From assembly GCA_910587915.1 (NCBI GenBank), contig CAJUOB010000005.1, positions 62,001 through 126,000 on the forward strand: a stretch of 64,000 nt of DNA, written 5' to 3'. Under the pieces are notes generated by a model. The model did no database searches and was not told the DNA's origin. It was given only the letters and a program-made list of their open reading frames with translations. This DNA is from an uncultured Muribaculaceae bacterium. GTDB lineage: Bacteria; Bacteroidota; Bacteroidia; Bacteroidales; Muribaculaceae. Made by a program: the position numbers and the translations under genes. Below, piece by piece: positions 24,858-33,566 of this stretch. The first letter of the stretch is position 1. Each line of letters begins with the position of its first letter.

Positions 24858-26915
24858 ATGAACGATGATATAGTCTACGATTTCGACCGGGTGGTGGACC
24901 GCCACGGTACCTGCGCAACCAAATTCGAGGAAATGGATGCCAAATTCGGCTGCCATGATCTGTTGCCATTTTGGATTGCCGATATGGATTTCGAAGCATG
25001 TCCCTGCATCATAGAAGCATTGCGCGACCGACTCAATCACGCAGTACTCGGATACACCACTCCCCCGCCCGACTTTTGGGAAAGTATCTGCTCATGGCTC
25101 ATGCGCCGTCACGGATGGAGCGTAGACCATGAGGAAATAACCTATCTGCCAGGTCTGAAGAAGGGGTTAGGTCTATGTATCAATTTCTTCACGCGCCCTG
25201 GGGATGGTATTGTCATACAGCCACCTGTATATCACTCGTTCCGCTCCGTCATCGAGGGTAACGGCCGCCGAGTAGTCACCAATCCTCTTAAACTCGATGA
25301 TAACGGGCACTACAGCATGGACTTCGACGGTCTCTCGGAAGTGATACGCCGCGAGAGGCCGCCAATGATGATCGTATGCAACCCCCACAATCCCATAGGA
25401 CTCCAATGGGATGCCGATACGCTACGACACCTCGTAAACATATGTCGCGACAATGGTGTGCTCCTGGTATCTGATGAAATATATGGCGACATGATGCTCG
25501 CCGACAACCGGCACATTCCCACTGCATCCGTCTCGCCTGAAGCCGCCGAGATAACCATAACGCTCGGAGCGCCGTCGAAGACATTCAACATTCCCGGAGT
25601 GGTAAGCGCCTGGACTGTCGTGAAGTCGGCACGATTGCGCGAGCCATTTTTCAACTGGCTGTCGGCCAACGAATTCAACACTCCTGCCATTGCATCGATG
25701 GTCGCCACACGGGCAGCCTACGACGGCGCCGGCCCTTGGCTCGACCAAGTTCTTGCCTATCTGCAGGGTAATGTCGAACGCGCAGCGCAGTTCTTTGCAT
25801 CGGAGTTGCCCGATCTGACATTGTTCCGTCCTCAGGCATCGTTTGCTGTATGGCTCGACTTCCGTAAGCTTGCGCTTCCTCAGCCGGAGCTCGTGAATCT
25901 GTTGATAGGCCGAGGCCGTCTTGCCCTGAGCGACGGATGCTCCTTCGGAGCCGAAGGCGAAGGCTTCATGCGAATGAATGTAGGAGTTCCACGTTCGATT
26001 CTCGACCGCGGTCTCGACCGACTTCGTTCTGCAGTTGCTCCGTCGGCAACCACAGTGCATGCATTCGACACCATTCCGTTTGTGAAAATGCATGGGCTCG
26101 GCAACGACTTTGTATACGTGGACTGTATGCATCGACCTCTCGACGACTTCCCTCGTCTTGCAGTGGAAATGAGCCGACGCCACACTGGTGTCGGCGCCGA
26201 CGGCATCATCGCAATCTTGCCAAGCGACAAGGCCGACTGCCGCATGCGTATATTCAATGCCGACGGCTCCGAGGCACAGATGTGCGGCAATGGCATACGA
26301 TGCGTGGCCAAGTACATATACGACAACAACATCGTCCGCAAACCATTGCTGACGGTCGAAACGCTGAGCGGACTGAAAACCGTCGAGGTCCATGCAGGCT
26401 TAGATGGACTCACCGACACTGTGACAGTCGACATGGGCTTACCCCACACCAAACCCGCTGAAGTACCGGTGAATTTCAACGGCGACAGCATGGTCGAAGC
26501 ACCGGTTCAGGTTGGCGACCACACTGTCTCCGTCACAGCTGTGTCGATGGGTAATCCCCACGGAGTTGTATTTGTCGATGATTTCGACGGCGATATAGTC
26601 GCCTCTCTTGGCGCTCAGCTCGAGAACCATCCTATATGGCCCGAGAAAGCCAATATTGAGTTCGTACGCGTCGACTCGCCATCATCATTGTCGATGCGTG
26701 CGTGGGAGCGCGGCGCGGGCGAGACAATGGCGTGCGGCACAGGAGCCTGCGCGGCCGCTGCGGCTGCCGTCATGACCGGAAGAGCAAAATGGCCTATTAC
26801 GGTGCGCCTTATCGGAGGTAATCTCCACATAGACACCGATCCGGCCACCGGCCACATACTCATGACCGGCCCGGCCGTCACAGTATATACCGGCACGTAC
26901 TATCCTTCGCGCTAA
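24858..26915 (+). CDS. dapF: Fusion of a MalY/PatB-type PLP enzyme and diaminopimelate epimerase
   Basis: A 685-residue two-domain cytosolic protein. Residues 1 to about 392 are a fold-type I PLP enzyme of the MalY/PatB C-S lyase/aminotransferase group: YDFDRVVDRHGTCATKFEEM, LPFWIADMDF, the CNPHNPIG loop, SDEIYGD and the cofactor Lys241 in GAPSKTFNIPG. Residues from about 408 are a complete DapF: PFVKMHGLGNDFVYVD, catalytic Cys476 in MCGNGIRC and Cys626 in ACGTGACAAA. DapF turns LL- into meso-diaminopimelate for lysine and peptidoglycan. The reading frame is continuous through a short linker (residues 393-407) with no start codon before the DapF core, so this is a true fusion. The PLP half may supply LL-diaminopimelate (as DapL does) or act as a cystathionine lyase; family resemblance favours the latter group. 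Confidence 0.93.
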   Translation: MNDDIVYDFDRVVDRHGTCATKFEEMDAKFGCHDLLPFWIADMDFEACPCIIEALRDRLNHAVLGYTTPPPDFWESICSWLMRRHGWSVDHEEITYLPGLKKGLGLCINFFTRPGDGIVIQPPVYHSFRSVIEGNGRRVVTNPLKLDDNGHYSMDFDGLSEVIRRERPPMMIVCNPHNPIGLQWDADTLRHLVNICRDNGVLLVSDEIYGDMMLADNRHIPTASVSPEAAEITITLGAPSKTFNIPGVVSAWTVVKSARLREPFFNWLSANEFNTPAIASMVATRAAYDGAGPWLDQVLAYLQGNVERAAQFFASELPDLTLFRPQASFAVWLDFRKLALPQPELVNLLIGRGRLALSDGCSFGAEGEGFMRMNVGVPRSILDRGLDRLRSAVAPSATTVHAFDTIPFVKMHGLGNDFVYVDCMHRPLDDFPRLAVEMSRRHTGVGADGIIAILPSDKADCRMRIFNADGSEAQMCGNGIRCVAKYIYDNNIVRKPLLTVETLSGLKTVEVHAGLDGLTDTVTVDMGLPHTKPAEVPVNFNGDSMVEAPVQVGDHTVSVTAVSMGNPHGVVFVDDFDGDIVASLGAQLENHPIWPEKANIEFVRVDSPSSLSMRAWERGAGETMACGTGACAAAAAAVMTGRAKWPITVRLIGGNLHIDTDPATGHILMTGPAVTVYTGTYYPSR

Positions 26916-26923
26916 CCGCGCTA

Positions 26924-27826
26924 TCATTCATATAGTATCTCGTCATTCTCAGGGTCGATTATCACATAGCCCTTGAATGCCGATGGCCCGACACACCCTA
27001 ATGCATCTCTAATCCAAGCACGATTAGTGATGCCTATCGATATGTCGCGCAAAGTCCGGTCGCCAATCTTGCAGAAACCGGCATAGATTCCCAGAGCAAC
27101 AATCTCTCCCTCTCTATTACGCGCAGGTAGAATCTTGAATCCGTTCTCATTCATGAACGGAGCGATAGCCTTACGATAGAAAAACACGGGAGTACCATTA
27201 CCCAGATCGAACACCATATTACCCTTTGTCGAGGCTTCGTGGCCGTAGGTATCCGCAAGTTCTATTGTAGTGTTGAACAAAGGCGCCGGAGTATAATCCT
27301 CGATTTTGTATCGGTGCATATTGTCAATGGCTACATCTTCACGTTTGATAAAATCAAATGTCTTTTTCTTGAAGTTGAAGCGCATAAGATTAGCAGAGAC
27401 ATCGGCCTCGTTCCGTAGAGAATGCACCGGCACACATACTTCATCCTGACCGGAGACTATATATATGTCGCCCGAATAGCTCAAGCCACCTATACTCATT
27501 TTGCCATTATACACCTTTTCTACGGCGTAATTCTCTGTATCGGATTTAATCTGTGCCCTATCCGACTCTACTACATCTAAATGGGATTCATCGAATAGTC
27601 GCCCGAAAGTGTCGGAATCGACAAGTACTCCGGGACTACAAGATACCAGAACGACCTTAGTATCGGGGACACCATTCACACTGGTTGTGGTAAAGTAATG
27701 TCCATCTTTCTTGCTCAGTTTAAAACTTGTCTGAGCCGAAAGAGCCGGGCATACCATCACAAATACAATTAGAGACCAAGGTATTATACTTTTAAGAAAT
27801 GCACGCATATTATATGTTATTTTCAT
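26924..27826 (-). CDS. Secreted retropepsin-like aspartyl protease-fold protein
   Basis: A 300-residue exported protein. The ATG at 27826 gives a signal peptide ending ALSAQ; another at 27808 (MRAFLKSIIPWSLIVF) is equally possible. Two segments resemble the aspartyl-protease active loops of Bacteroidetes secreted proteins: VLVDSDTFGRLFDESH and NMVFDLGNGTPVFFYRKAI. The DLG and DS contexts replace the usual DTG, so catalytic activity is doubtful. It ends 9 bases after the convergent fusion gene. Function unknown. Confidence 0.7.
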   Translation of the reverse strand: MKITYNMRAFLKSIIPWSLIVFVMVCPALSAQTSFKLSKKDGHYFTTTSVNGVPDTKVVLVSCSPGVLVDSDTFGRLFDESHLDVVESDRAQIKSDTENYAVEKVYNGKMSIGGLSYSGDIYIVSGQDEVCVPVHSLRNEADVSANLMRFNFKKKTFDFIKREDVAIDNMHRYKIEDYTPAPLFNTTIELADTYGHEASTKGNMVFDLGNGTPVFFYRKAIAPFMNENGFKILPARNREGEIVALGIYAGFCKIGDRTLRDISIGITNRAWIRDALGCVGPSAFKGYVIIDPENDEILYE

Positions 27827-27958
27827 GTTATTAAAGCTGTTGTGGTTAGAAGTGCGACAACATGGCACCGATAGTTCAATTATTCCTTCATGGCTTGCGG
27901 ACATGCTTCCGGTTGGCCCTCGGGAGCAATCGTATAAAACATAGAAACGTGAGCCAAC

Positions 27959-28101
27959 TATGCACGTCCAAGCTGATGGTCCTGAGAAAACCTGTGATGC
28001 AGATGTGACAATAGCAGCCCACGCATATGCGTGAGAACCACTATGCAGTCTCTTGCATCAATACTAAAAGTTTCTCAGGTTTTCAGCTTGCAAGACGCAT
28101 A
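27959..28101. ncRNA. Candidate rod-like structured RNA
   Basis: No protein gene fits in 27827-28309. Within it seven pairs of complementary segments nest in strict order: 27959-27963 with 28097-28101, 27966-27968 with 28094-28096, 27969-27976 with 28083-28090, 27981-27989 with 28071-28079, 27995-28001 with 28054-28060, 28011-28014 with 28041-28044, and an apical hairpin at 28020-28033. That makes 41 base pairs in 143 bases, separated by small internal loops, a rod shape like that of 6S RNA. The strand is not settled. A TAAATTTG box on the minus strand (28161-28154) could start it; on the plus strand a T-rich stretch (28107-28118) follows it. An 11-pair hairpin at 28126-28151 lies alongside. 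It could instead be a 5' leader of the gene at 26924-27826. Confidence 0.55.
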
Positions 28102-28252
28102 ACGCTTCTTCTTTTTCCAAAATGTCGCGTACAGACCGTGGTCTGTGCGCGTGCAAATTTAATCATAATAATCCATAATAGCCTGATTGCAGCACAAAAT
28201 TTATTTCCTCTTCAGCTTTTAAACACAATATAGACCGATGCATATATGGTGT

Positions 28253-28284
28253 TTTGCACGAGTGAAAGTTTTTATCTATTTTTG
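28253..28284 (+). promoter_or_regulatory. Promoter of the GH89-HGSNAT operon
   Basis: TTTG at 28253-28256, a 20-base spacer and TATTTTTG at 28277-28284. The start of transcription should lie near 28290, about 20 bases before the ATG at 28310. Confidence 0.82.
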
Positions 28285-28309
28285 CAGCCTGAACCTGACT
28301 CATTATACT

Positions 28310-30478
28310 ATGAAACTGCGACTTTTCCTATCGGTCTGCACTATTGCAGTGTTATCCATGATATCGTTTGCTGCCAATCCCATCAACGGGCTACTTGAGC
28401 GCATCGATCCCGGTGCTTCCAAAAAATTTGCCACAGAGATTAAATCCGATCCATCGGGACTCGACTATTTTGAAATAGACCGAAAAGGAAACAAGGTGCT
28501 CGTGCGCGGCAACAACTATGTGAGTGTCGCTACGGGCATTAACTGGTATCTTAAACATATCGCCAACATTCATCTGTCGTGGAATGGAATGTCCGCCCCA
28601 CTCCCGGCAAAGTTGCCCCTTCCGGAATCGCCCGTGAGAAAAACCACCGACAAGAAGTTGCGCTACGACTTCAATTACTGCACATACTCCTACAGCATGC
28701 CTTTCTGGGACTGGGCCCGCTGGGAAAAGGAAATCGACTGGATGGCTCTTCATGGTGTGAATCTGCCATTGGCGGCCATCGGACAGGAATGCGTATGGCG
28801 CAATATGCTCACAACCCTCGGCTACAGCAAAGACGAGATAAACGAGTTCGTGTCGGGCCCTGGCTTCCTTGCCTGGTGGGCCATGAACAATCTCGAAGGA
28901 TGGGGTGGTCCCAATCCTGACAGTTGGTATGAATCGCAGGAAATACTTCAGAAAAAAATACTGGCACGCATGAAGGAATACGGCATACGTCCTGTTCTGC
29001 CCGGATATAGTGGCATGGTGCCAAGCAATGCCGACGTAAAACTCGGGCTCAACACAATCAAGCCACCGCTATGGAATGGTTTCACCCGTCCATCGTTCCT
29101 CTACCCTACCGACCCGAAATTCAACGAGATGGCCGAACTGTACTACTCCGAGCAGCGCAAGCTCTTCGGCAACGCCGATTATTTCTCTATGGACCCATTC
29201 CATGAATGTGGCAAGATTGCCGATTTCGACTATGAAGCCGGCGGACAATCCGTGATGGCAGCCATGAAGAAGGCCAATCCTAAGGCTACATGGGTAATCC
29301 AGGCGTGGAGCGCCAACCCTCGTCCCGACATGATTGCCGCCCTCAATCCCGGCGATCTGCTTGTTCTCGACCTTTTCGCCGAATGCAAACCGATGTGGGG
29401 CATCGAATCGCCGGCAAAACGTGAAAATGGATTTGGCGAACACCGTTGGCTCATGTGCATGCTCGAGAATTTCGGTGGAAACGTGGGACTGCACGGACGT
29501 ATGGACGAGATGCTCGACAACTATCGCCAGATCGGGGAACATCCGCTGGGCAAGTACTGCATGGGCACAGGTCTAACCATGGAGGGCTCTGAAAACAATC
29601 CGGTTATGTTCGAACTCATGTCGGAACTACCATGGATGGACAGCATTCCGACCAAAGAGGAATGGCTCAAGAGCTATGTAACCGCACGCTACGGCCGCTT
29701 CGACCAGAATATATATGATGCATGGGTGATACTGGCCAATGGCATATACAACGCTCCGATGGGCAACATCCAGCAAGGTCCTCATGAATCAATATTCTGC
29801 GCACGTCCCAACCTCGATAACTTCCAGGTGTCGAGCTGGTCGAAGATGAAGAATTACTACGATCCGACCTCCACTGCCGAGGCTGCACGCAAGATGCTTG
29901 CCGTGGCCGACAGTTTCAGGGGCAACAACAACTTCGAGTACGACCTCATCGACGTTGTACGTCAAGCACTTGCCGATGAAGGACGCCGCACCTACCAGCA
30001 TATGATTGCCGACTATAAGTGCTTCGACCGGGCAGCTTTCGAAAACAGCAGCAACCGATTCCTCGACATGATAACGCTGCAGGACCGCTTGCTTGGCACA
30101 CGACCGGAATTCCGCGTGGGTTCATGGATTGAAAAAGCCCGCAACGCCGGCCAGACACCTGAAGAGAAAGACCTCTACGAATGGAATGCCCGCGTACAGA
30201 TCACCACATGGGGCCCGCGCGAATGTGCCGACAAAGGAAAACTGCGCGACTACGCCCACAAGGAATGGAACGGAATCCTCAAGGATTTCTACTATCCCCG
30301 CTGGGATGCCTTCCTGCAGACTCTGCGCGATAACTTCGACGGAAAACCTCTCGAAACCATCGACTACTACGCCATGGAAGAACCCTGGACTCTCAGCCAT
30401 AACCCATATGGAGCTGAAGCGGAGGGCGACTGCATCGACACTGCCCGCGAGGTATTCGCAAAAGTATTCGGCAAATGA
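28310..30478 (+). CDS. GH89 alpha-N-acetylglucosaminidase (NAGLU-like)
   Basis: A 722-residue secreted exo-glycosidase that removes terminal alpha-linked GlcNAc, as NAGLU does on heparan sulfate. The signal peptide ends ISFAANP. The three NAGLU parts are visible: an N-terminal alpha/beta domain (GNNYVSVATGINWYLKH), the barrel (YCTYSYSMPFWDWARWEKEIDWMALHGVNLPLA) and the helical C-terminal domain. Catalytic Glu candidates are in FSMDPFHECGK and LTMEGSENNPVMFEL, which align by eye with the two catalytic Glu regions of human NAGLU. The ATG at 28310 follows the promoter; an upstream start overlaps it. The stop overlaps the start of an HGSNAT-like gene by 4 bases. Confidence 0.94.
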   Translation: MKLRLFLSVCTIAVLSMISFAANPINGLLERIDPGASKKFATEIKSDPSGLDYFEIDRKGNKVLVRGNNYVSVATGINWYLKHIANIHLSWNGMSAPLPAKLPLPESPVRKTTDKKLRYDFNYCTYSYSMPFWDWARWEKEIDWMALHGVNLPLAAIGQECVWRNMLTTLGYSKDEINEFVSGPGFLAWWAMNNLEGWGGPNPDSWYESQEILQKKILARMKEYGIRPVLPGYSGMVPSNADVKLGLNTIKPPLWNGFTRPSFLYPTDPKFNEMAELYYSEQRKLFGNADYFSMDPFHECGKIADFDYEAGGQSVMAAMKKANPKATWVIQAWSANPRPDMIAALNPGDLLVLDLFAECKPMWGIESPAKRENGFGEHRWLMCMLENFGGNVGLHGRMDEMLDNYRQIGEHPLGKYCMGTGLTMEGSENNPVMFELMSELPWMDSIPTKEEWLKSYVTARYGRFDQNIYDAWVILANGIYNAPMGNIQQGPHESIFCARPNLDNFQVSSWSKMKNYYDPTSTAEAARKMLAVADSFRGNNNFEYDLIDVVRQALADEGRRTYQHMIADYKCFDRAAFENSSNRFLDMITLQDRLLGTRPEFRVGSWIEKARNAGQTPEEKDLYEWNARVQITTWGPRECADKGKLRDYAHKEWNGILKDFYYPRWDAFLQTLRDNFDGKPLETIDYYAMEEPWTLSHNPYGAEAEGDCIDTAREVFAKVFGK

Positions 30479-31560
30479 CCGCGGACAGTAGCCACCGACG
30501 ACTGCTATCGCTCGATGTGATGCGCGGCATCACCGTCGTGGGCATGATAGTGGTGAACAATGCCGGAGGGCCTATGTCGTACGACAGTCTGCGACATTCG
30601 GCCTGGAATGGCCTCACTCCCTGCGACCTCGTATTCCCCTTTTTCCTTTTCATAGTCGGAGTCACCACATACCTTTCGCTGTCGAAAAGTGGCTTCACCC
30701 CATCGTGGCCTGTTGTGCGTAAGATTCTATGGCGCGCAGCCATGATCATAATCATCGGTTGGGCGCTCCATTGGGTGGAACTTGCCTTCAAAGGAACGCC
30801 ATGGGCATTCGACCGTCTGCGCCTCACCGGAGTGCTACCCCGCATCGGTCTGTGCTTTGGGGCTGTGTCTCTTTTATCGCTCTATCTCAGCCGACGCGCC
30901 ATGGCATGGACGGCAGCAGCACTTCTTGCCATATATGCCTTTTTAGTATGCGCATTCAACGGTTACATAGCCGACGACACCAATTTCAACGCGATCATCG
31001 ATAGATTTATCATCGGCGAAGCTCACCTCTACCATAAATCGCCTGTCGACCCCGAGGGGCTCACCGGAACGATTGCAGCAATCGCCCATACCATCATCGG
31101 TTTTTGCTGTGGCGCTATCATAAAAGAACGCAAACCACTTTCCGAACGCACCGTGGCGCTGTTCGCCATCGGATTCGCCCTCGCAGCGACCGGATTCTTA
31201 CTTTCCGAATGGATGCCGCTCAACAAGCGCATATGGTCACCCACCTATGCACTCACCACTACCGGCTCGGCCGCCATGCTGCTGGGGGCGCTTATCTACG
31301 TAATCGACATCAAAGGCCATCGGGCATGGAGCCGTTTCTTCGAAAGCTTCGGCGTCAATCCCCTCTTTCTCTATGTGCTGAGCGAGTTCATGTCCATTGT
31401 CATGGGGCGGCTGGGATACAAAGCCACAATATATGGTTGGCTTGCCGATGCCATACCGAACCCCTACCTCGCATCGGCGGTCTATGCTGTCGCTTTCATG
31501 CTTGTCCTCGGAGCCATAGCCTATCCGCTCTACCGTCGGCACATCTACATCAAACTATAA
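30475..31560 (+). CDS. HGSNAT-like membrane acyltransferase (DUF5009/YeiB-related)
   Basis: A 361-residue integral membrane protein with about ten transmembrane helices. The segment RHSAWNGLTPCDLVFPFFLFIVG closely matches the part of human heparan-alpha-glucosaminide N-acetyltransferase that holds its active-site His, and the His is kept (about residue 42). The start SLDVMRGITVVGMIVVNNAG is typical of bacterial members. In lysosomes HGSNAT passes an acetyl group across the membrane to terminal glucosamine so that NAGLU can cut it. Here the gene is translationally coupled to a NAGLU homologue, which supports the same two-step use. The acyl donor and substrate are not demonstrated. Confidence 0.88.
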   Translation: MTADSSHRRLLSLDVMRGITVVGMIVVNNAGGPMSYDSLRHSAWNGLTPCDLVFPFFLFIVGVTTYLSLSKSGFTPSWPVVRKILWRAAMIIIIGWALHWVELAFKGTPWAFDRLRLTGVLPRIGLCFGAVSLLSLYLSRRAMAWTAAALLAIYAFLVCAFNGYIADDTNFNAIIDRFIIGEAHLYHKSPVDPEGLTGTIAAIAHTIIGFCCGAIIKERKPLSERTVALFAIGFALAATGFLLSEWMPLNKRIWSPTYALTTTGSAAMLLGALIYVIDIKGHRAWSRFFESFGVNPLFLYVLSEFMSIVMGRLGYKATIYGWLADAIPNPYLASAVYAVAFMLVLGAIAYPLYRRHIYIKL

Positions 31561-31590
31561 ACATTTTGAGTGTCACGAGGCTGAACATCG

Positions 31591-31614
31591 TATTATAGGG
31601 CAAAACCTATAATA
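31591..31614 (+). promoter_or_regulatory. Perfect hairpin directly before the GH97 start codon
   Basis: A 9-base perfect inverted repeat (31591-31599 with 31606-31614) with a 6-base loop ends two bases before the ATG at 31617. It has no T run, so it is not an ordinary terminator. It would cover the ribosome-binding region of the mRNA, or serve as a protein-binding dyad. Confidence 0.55.
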
Positions 31615-31616
31615 AG

Positions 31617-33479
31617 ATGAAGAAAAGCATAGTGTTCGTGGCGGCTGCCGCGGTGATATTCTCGGTATCTGCTACCGACCTTACACTCAGCTCACCCGAC
31701 GGGCGAAAAACCATACATTTCGAAAAAAACGGCAAAGAACTGACCTATGGCATAACTGTCGATGGTGAGGCTGCCATATTGCCATCCCGTGCCGGACTCG
31801 AAATTGATAATTGGGTGTGGGAGATGGCCCTGGGCAAACGCACCCTCGCACAGCCGCAAAGCTGGATGGATCTTCTTACAGTCGACAGCGTGACAGTCCA
31901 TGCGCCCGTCGACAGTACATGGACGCCCCTCTACGGCGAACGGTCCACCATACACGACCGCTTCAACTCTGCCACAATGCACCTTAGCCGCAAGGATAAA
32001 AGCGACTATCGCCTTGACGTGCAAGTACGGGCCTACGATGAAGGCATGGCATTCCGATACTTTTTTCCCGAACATCCTGCTGCGATATTCCATAAAGTAG
32101 TGGCCGACCTCACAGACTACACCGTGCCTGAGGGCACGATGGCCTGGAGTGAAAAATGGGCACAGGCGACATTCGACTATACTCCGGTAGACTCCATAAA
32201 GCGTCCTGTCGAGCGTGCTCTTACCATGGAACTCCCCGGCGGGAAATGGCTGGCCCTGCTCGATGCCGATGTCGACGACTGGTGCCTCACAAAATTCCGG
32301 GCTCGCGAGGATAAGCCCGGTACACTCGAATCGGTCATGTATTCGCCGGTCGACATTGTGACATACTACGCTACTCCATGGAAAATAGTGATGACCGCCG
32401 ACACTCCCGGAGAACTCATTGAGAACAACGATATTGTGCTCAATCTCAATCCACGTGCCGACAGCGACTTCGCATGGGTGAAGCCCGGCAAAATCATGCG
32501 CTCGCCCATATCCACCGAAATGGGTCTGAAGACCATCGACTTCTGCGCCGAGCACAATATCCCATACATGCTCTACGACTGGCAGTGGTACATGCCCTGC
32601 ACCAGCCACGATGGCGATGCTACAAAAGTGGTGGATAAAGTGGACATGGAACGCGTCATAGCCCACGGCAAGGAAAAGGGTGTCGGTGTATGGCTATATG
32701 TGAATCAGCATGCGCTTATGAAGCAGATGGACGAGCTGTTCCCATTGCTGCACAAATGGGGCGTGGCTGGCGTAAAATCGGGCTTTGTGCAGTATGCCAG
32801 CCACAGATGGGCGACATGGCTCCACGACATGGTGCGCAAAGCCGCCGACAATAAGCTGATGATGAACATTCACGATGAGTTCCGTCCCTCGGGTTTCTCG
32901 CGTACATACCCCAACCTCCTCACGCAGGAAGGCATCTGCGGAAACGAAGAGTTTCCCGACGCTACCCACAATACCATACTCCCCTTCACACGCATGCTCA
33001 ACGGAGCAGCCGACTATACCATATGCTACTACGACAAGCGATTGCGGAACACCCATGCCCACCAGCTGGCAGCATCGCTCATATTCTATAGCCCGCTCCA
33101 GACCATATTCTGGTACGACAATCCCACTCTCTACGGAGGTGAACCGGAAATAAGTTGGTTCGAAGATCTCGAAACCGTATTCGATGACACCCGTGTGCTG
33201 TCGGGACGTCCCGGCCAAAGCATAGCCATGGCTCGACGCAAAGGAGACAACTGGTGGGCGGCCGCTCTGGCAAACAACGAAGGCGGACAGCAGGTTATCG
33301 ACCTTTCATTTCTCGACCCAGGCAAGAAGTACGAAGCAGTCATCTACACCGATGGCGGCGAGAAAGTGAAAACCCGCACACAGGTGGCTATCAACACCAA
33401 AAAGGTGAAAAACACCGACAAACTCACATTCGATCTCGCTCCCCGTGGTGGCGTAGCGATAAAAATCACACCTCTTTAA
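31617..33479 (+). CDS. GH97 alpha-glucosidase-like enzyme (SusB type)
   Basis: A 620-residue periplasmic enzyme with a signal peptide (MKKSIVFVAAAAVIFSVSA). GH97 layout: N-terminal beta-super-sandwich, (beta/alpha)8 barrel (GLKTIDFCAEHNIPYMLYDWQWY) and a C-terminal beta domain. Retaining GH97 enzymes use an Asp at the position that here reads VKSGFVQ, with Gly, as in inverting SusB-like members. The general-base Glu region HDEFRPSGFSRTYPNLLTQEG is present. An inverting alpha-glucosidase is therefore likely, with substrate open. It follows the HGSNAT-like gene by 56 bases and is preceded by a hairpin touching its start. Confidence 0.92.
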   Translation: MKKSIVFVAAAAVIFSVSATDLTLSSPDGRKTIHFEKNGKELTYGITVDGEAAILPSRAGLEIDNWVWEMALGKRTLAQPQSWMDLLTVDSVTVHAPVDSTWTPLYGERSTIHDRFNSATMHLSRKDKSDYRLDVQVRAYDEGMAFRYFFPEHPAAIFHKVVADLTDYTVPEGTMAWSEKWAQATFDYTPVDSIKRPVERALTMELPGGKWLALLDADVDDWCLTKFRAREDKPGTLESVMYSPVDIVTYYATPWKIVMTADTPGELIENNDIVLNLNPRADSDFAWVKPGKIMRSPISTEMGLKTIDFCAEHNIPYMLYDWQWYMPCTSHDGDATKVVDKVDMERVIAHGKEKGVGVWLYVNQHALMKQMDELFPLLHKWGVAGVKSGFVQYASHRWATWLHDMVRKAADNKLMMNIHDEFRPSGFSRTYPNLLTQEGICGNEEFPDATHNTILPFTRMLNGAADYTICYYDKRLRNTHAHQLAASLIFYSPLQTIFWYDNPTLYGGEPEISWFEDLETVFDDTRVLSGRPGQSIAMARRKGDNWWAAALANNEGGQQVIDLSFLDPGKKYEAVIYTDGGEKVKTRTQVAINTKKVKNTDKLTFDLAPRGGVAIKITPL

Positions 33480-33566
33480 GTGTCTCATCGTACTATTGCG
33501 TATTAATAGACAGAAAGAAGGTCGTGAACCTCTTTCACAGAATTAGATTTGATTGGAATAAGTGTT

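Noticed and set aside
27981..27995. CCTGAGAAAACCTG, reminiscent of part of a TPP riboswitch
   Set aside because: The other conserved TPP blocks (ACCTGATC, GATAATGCCAGCG) are missing, and these bases pair in the rod structure instead.
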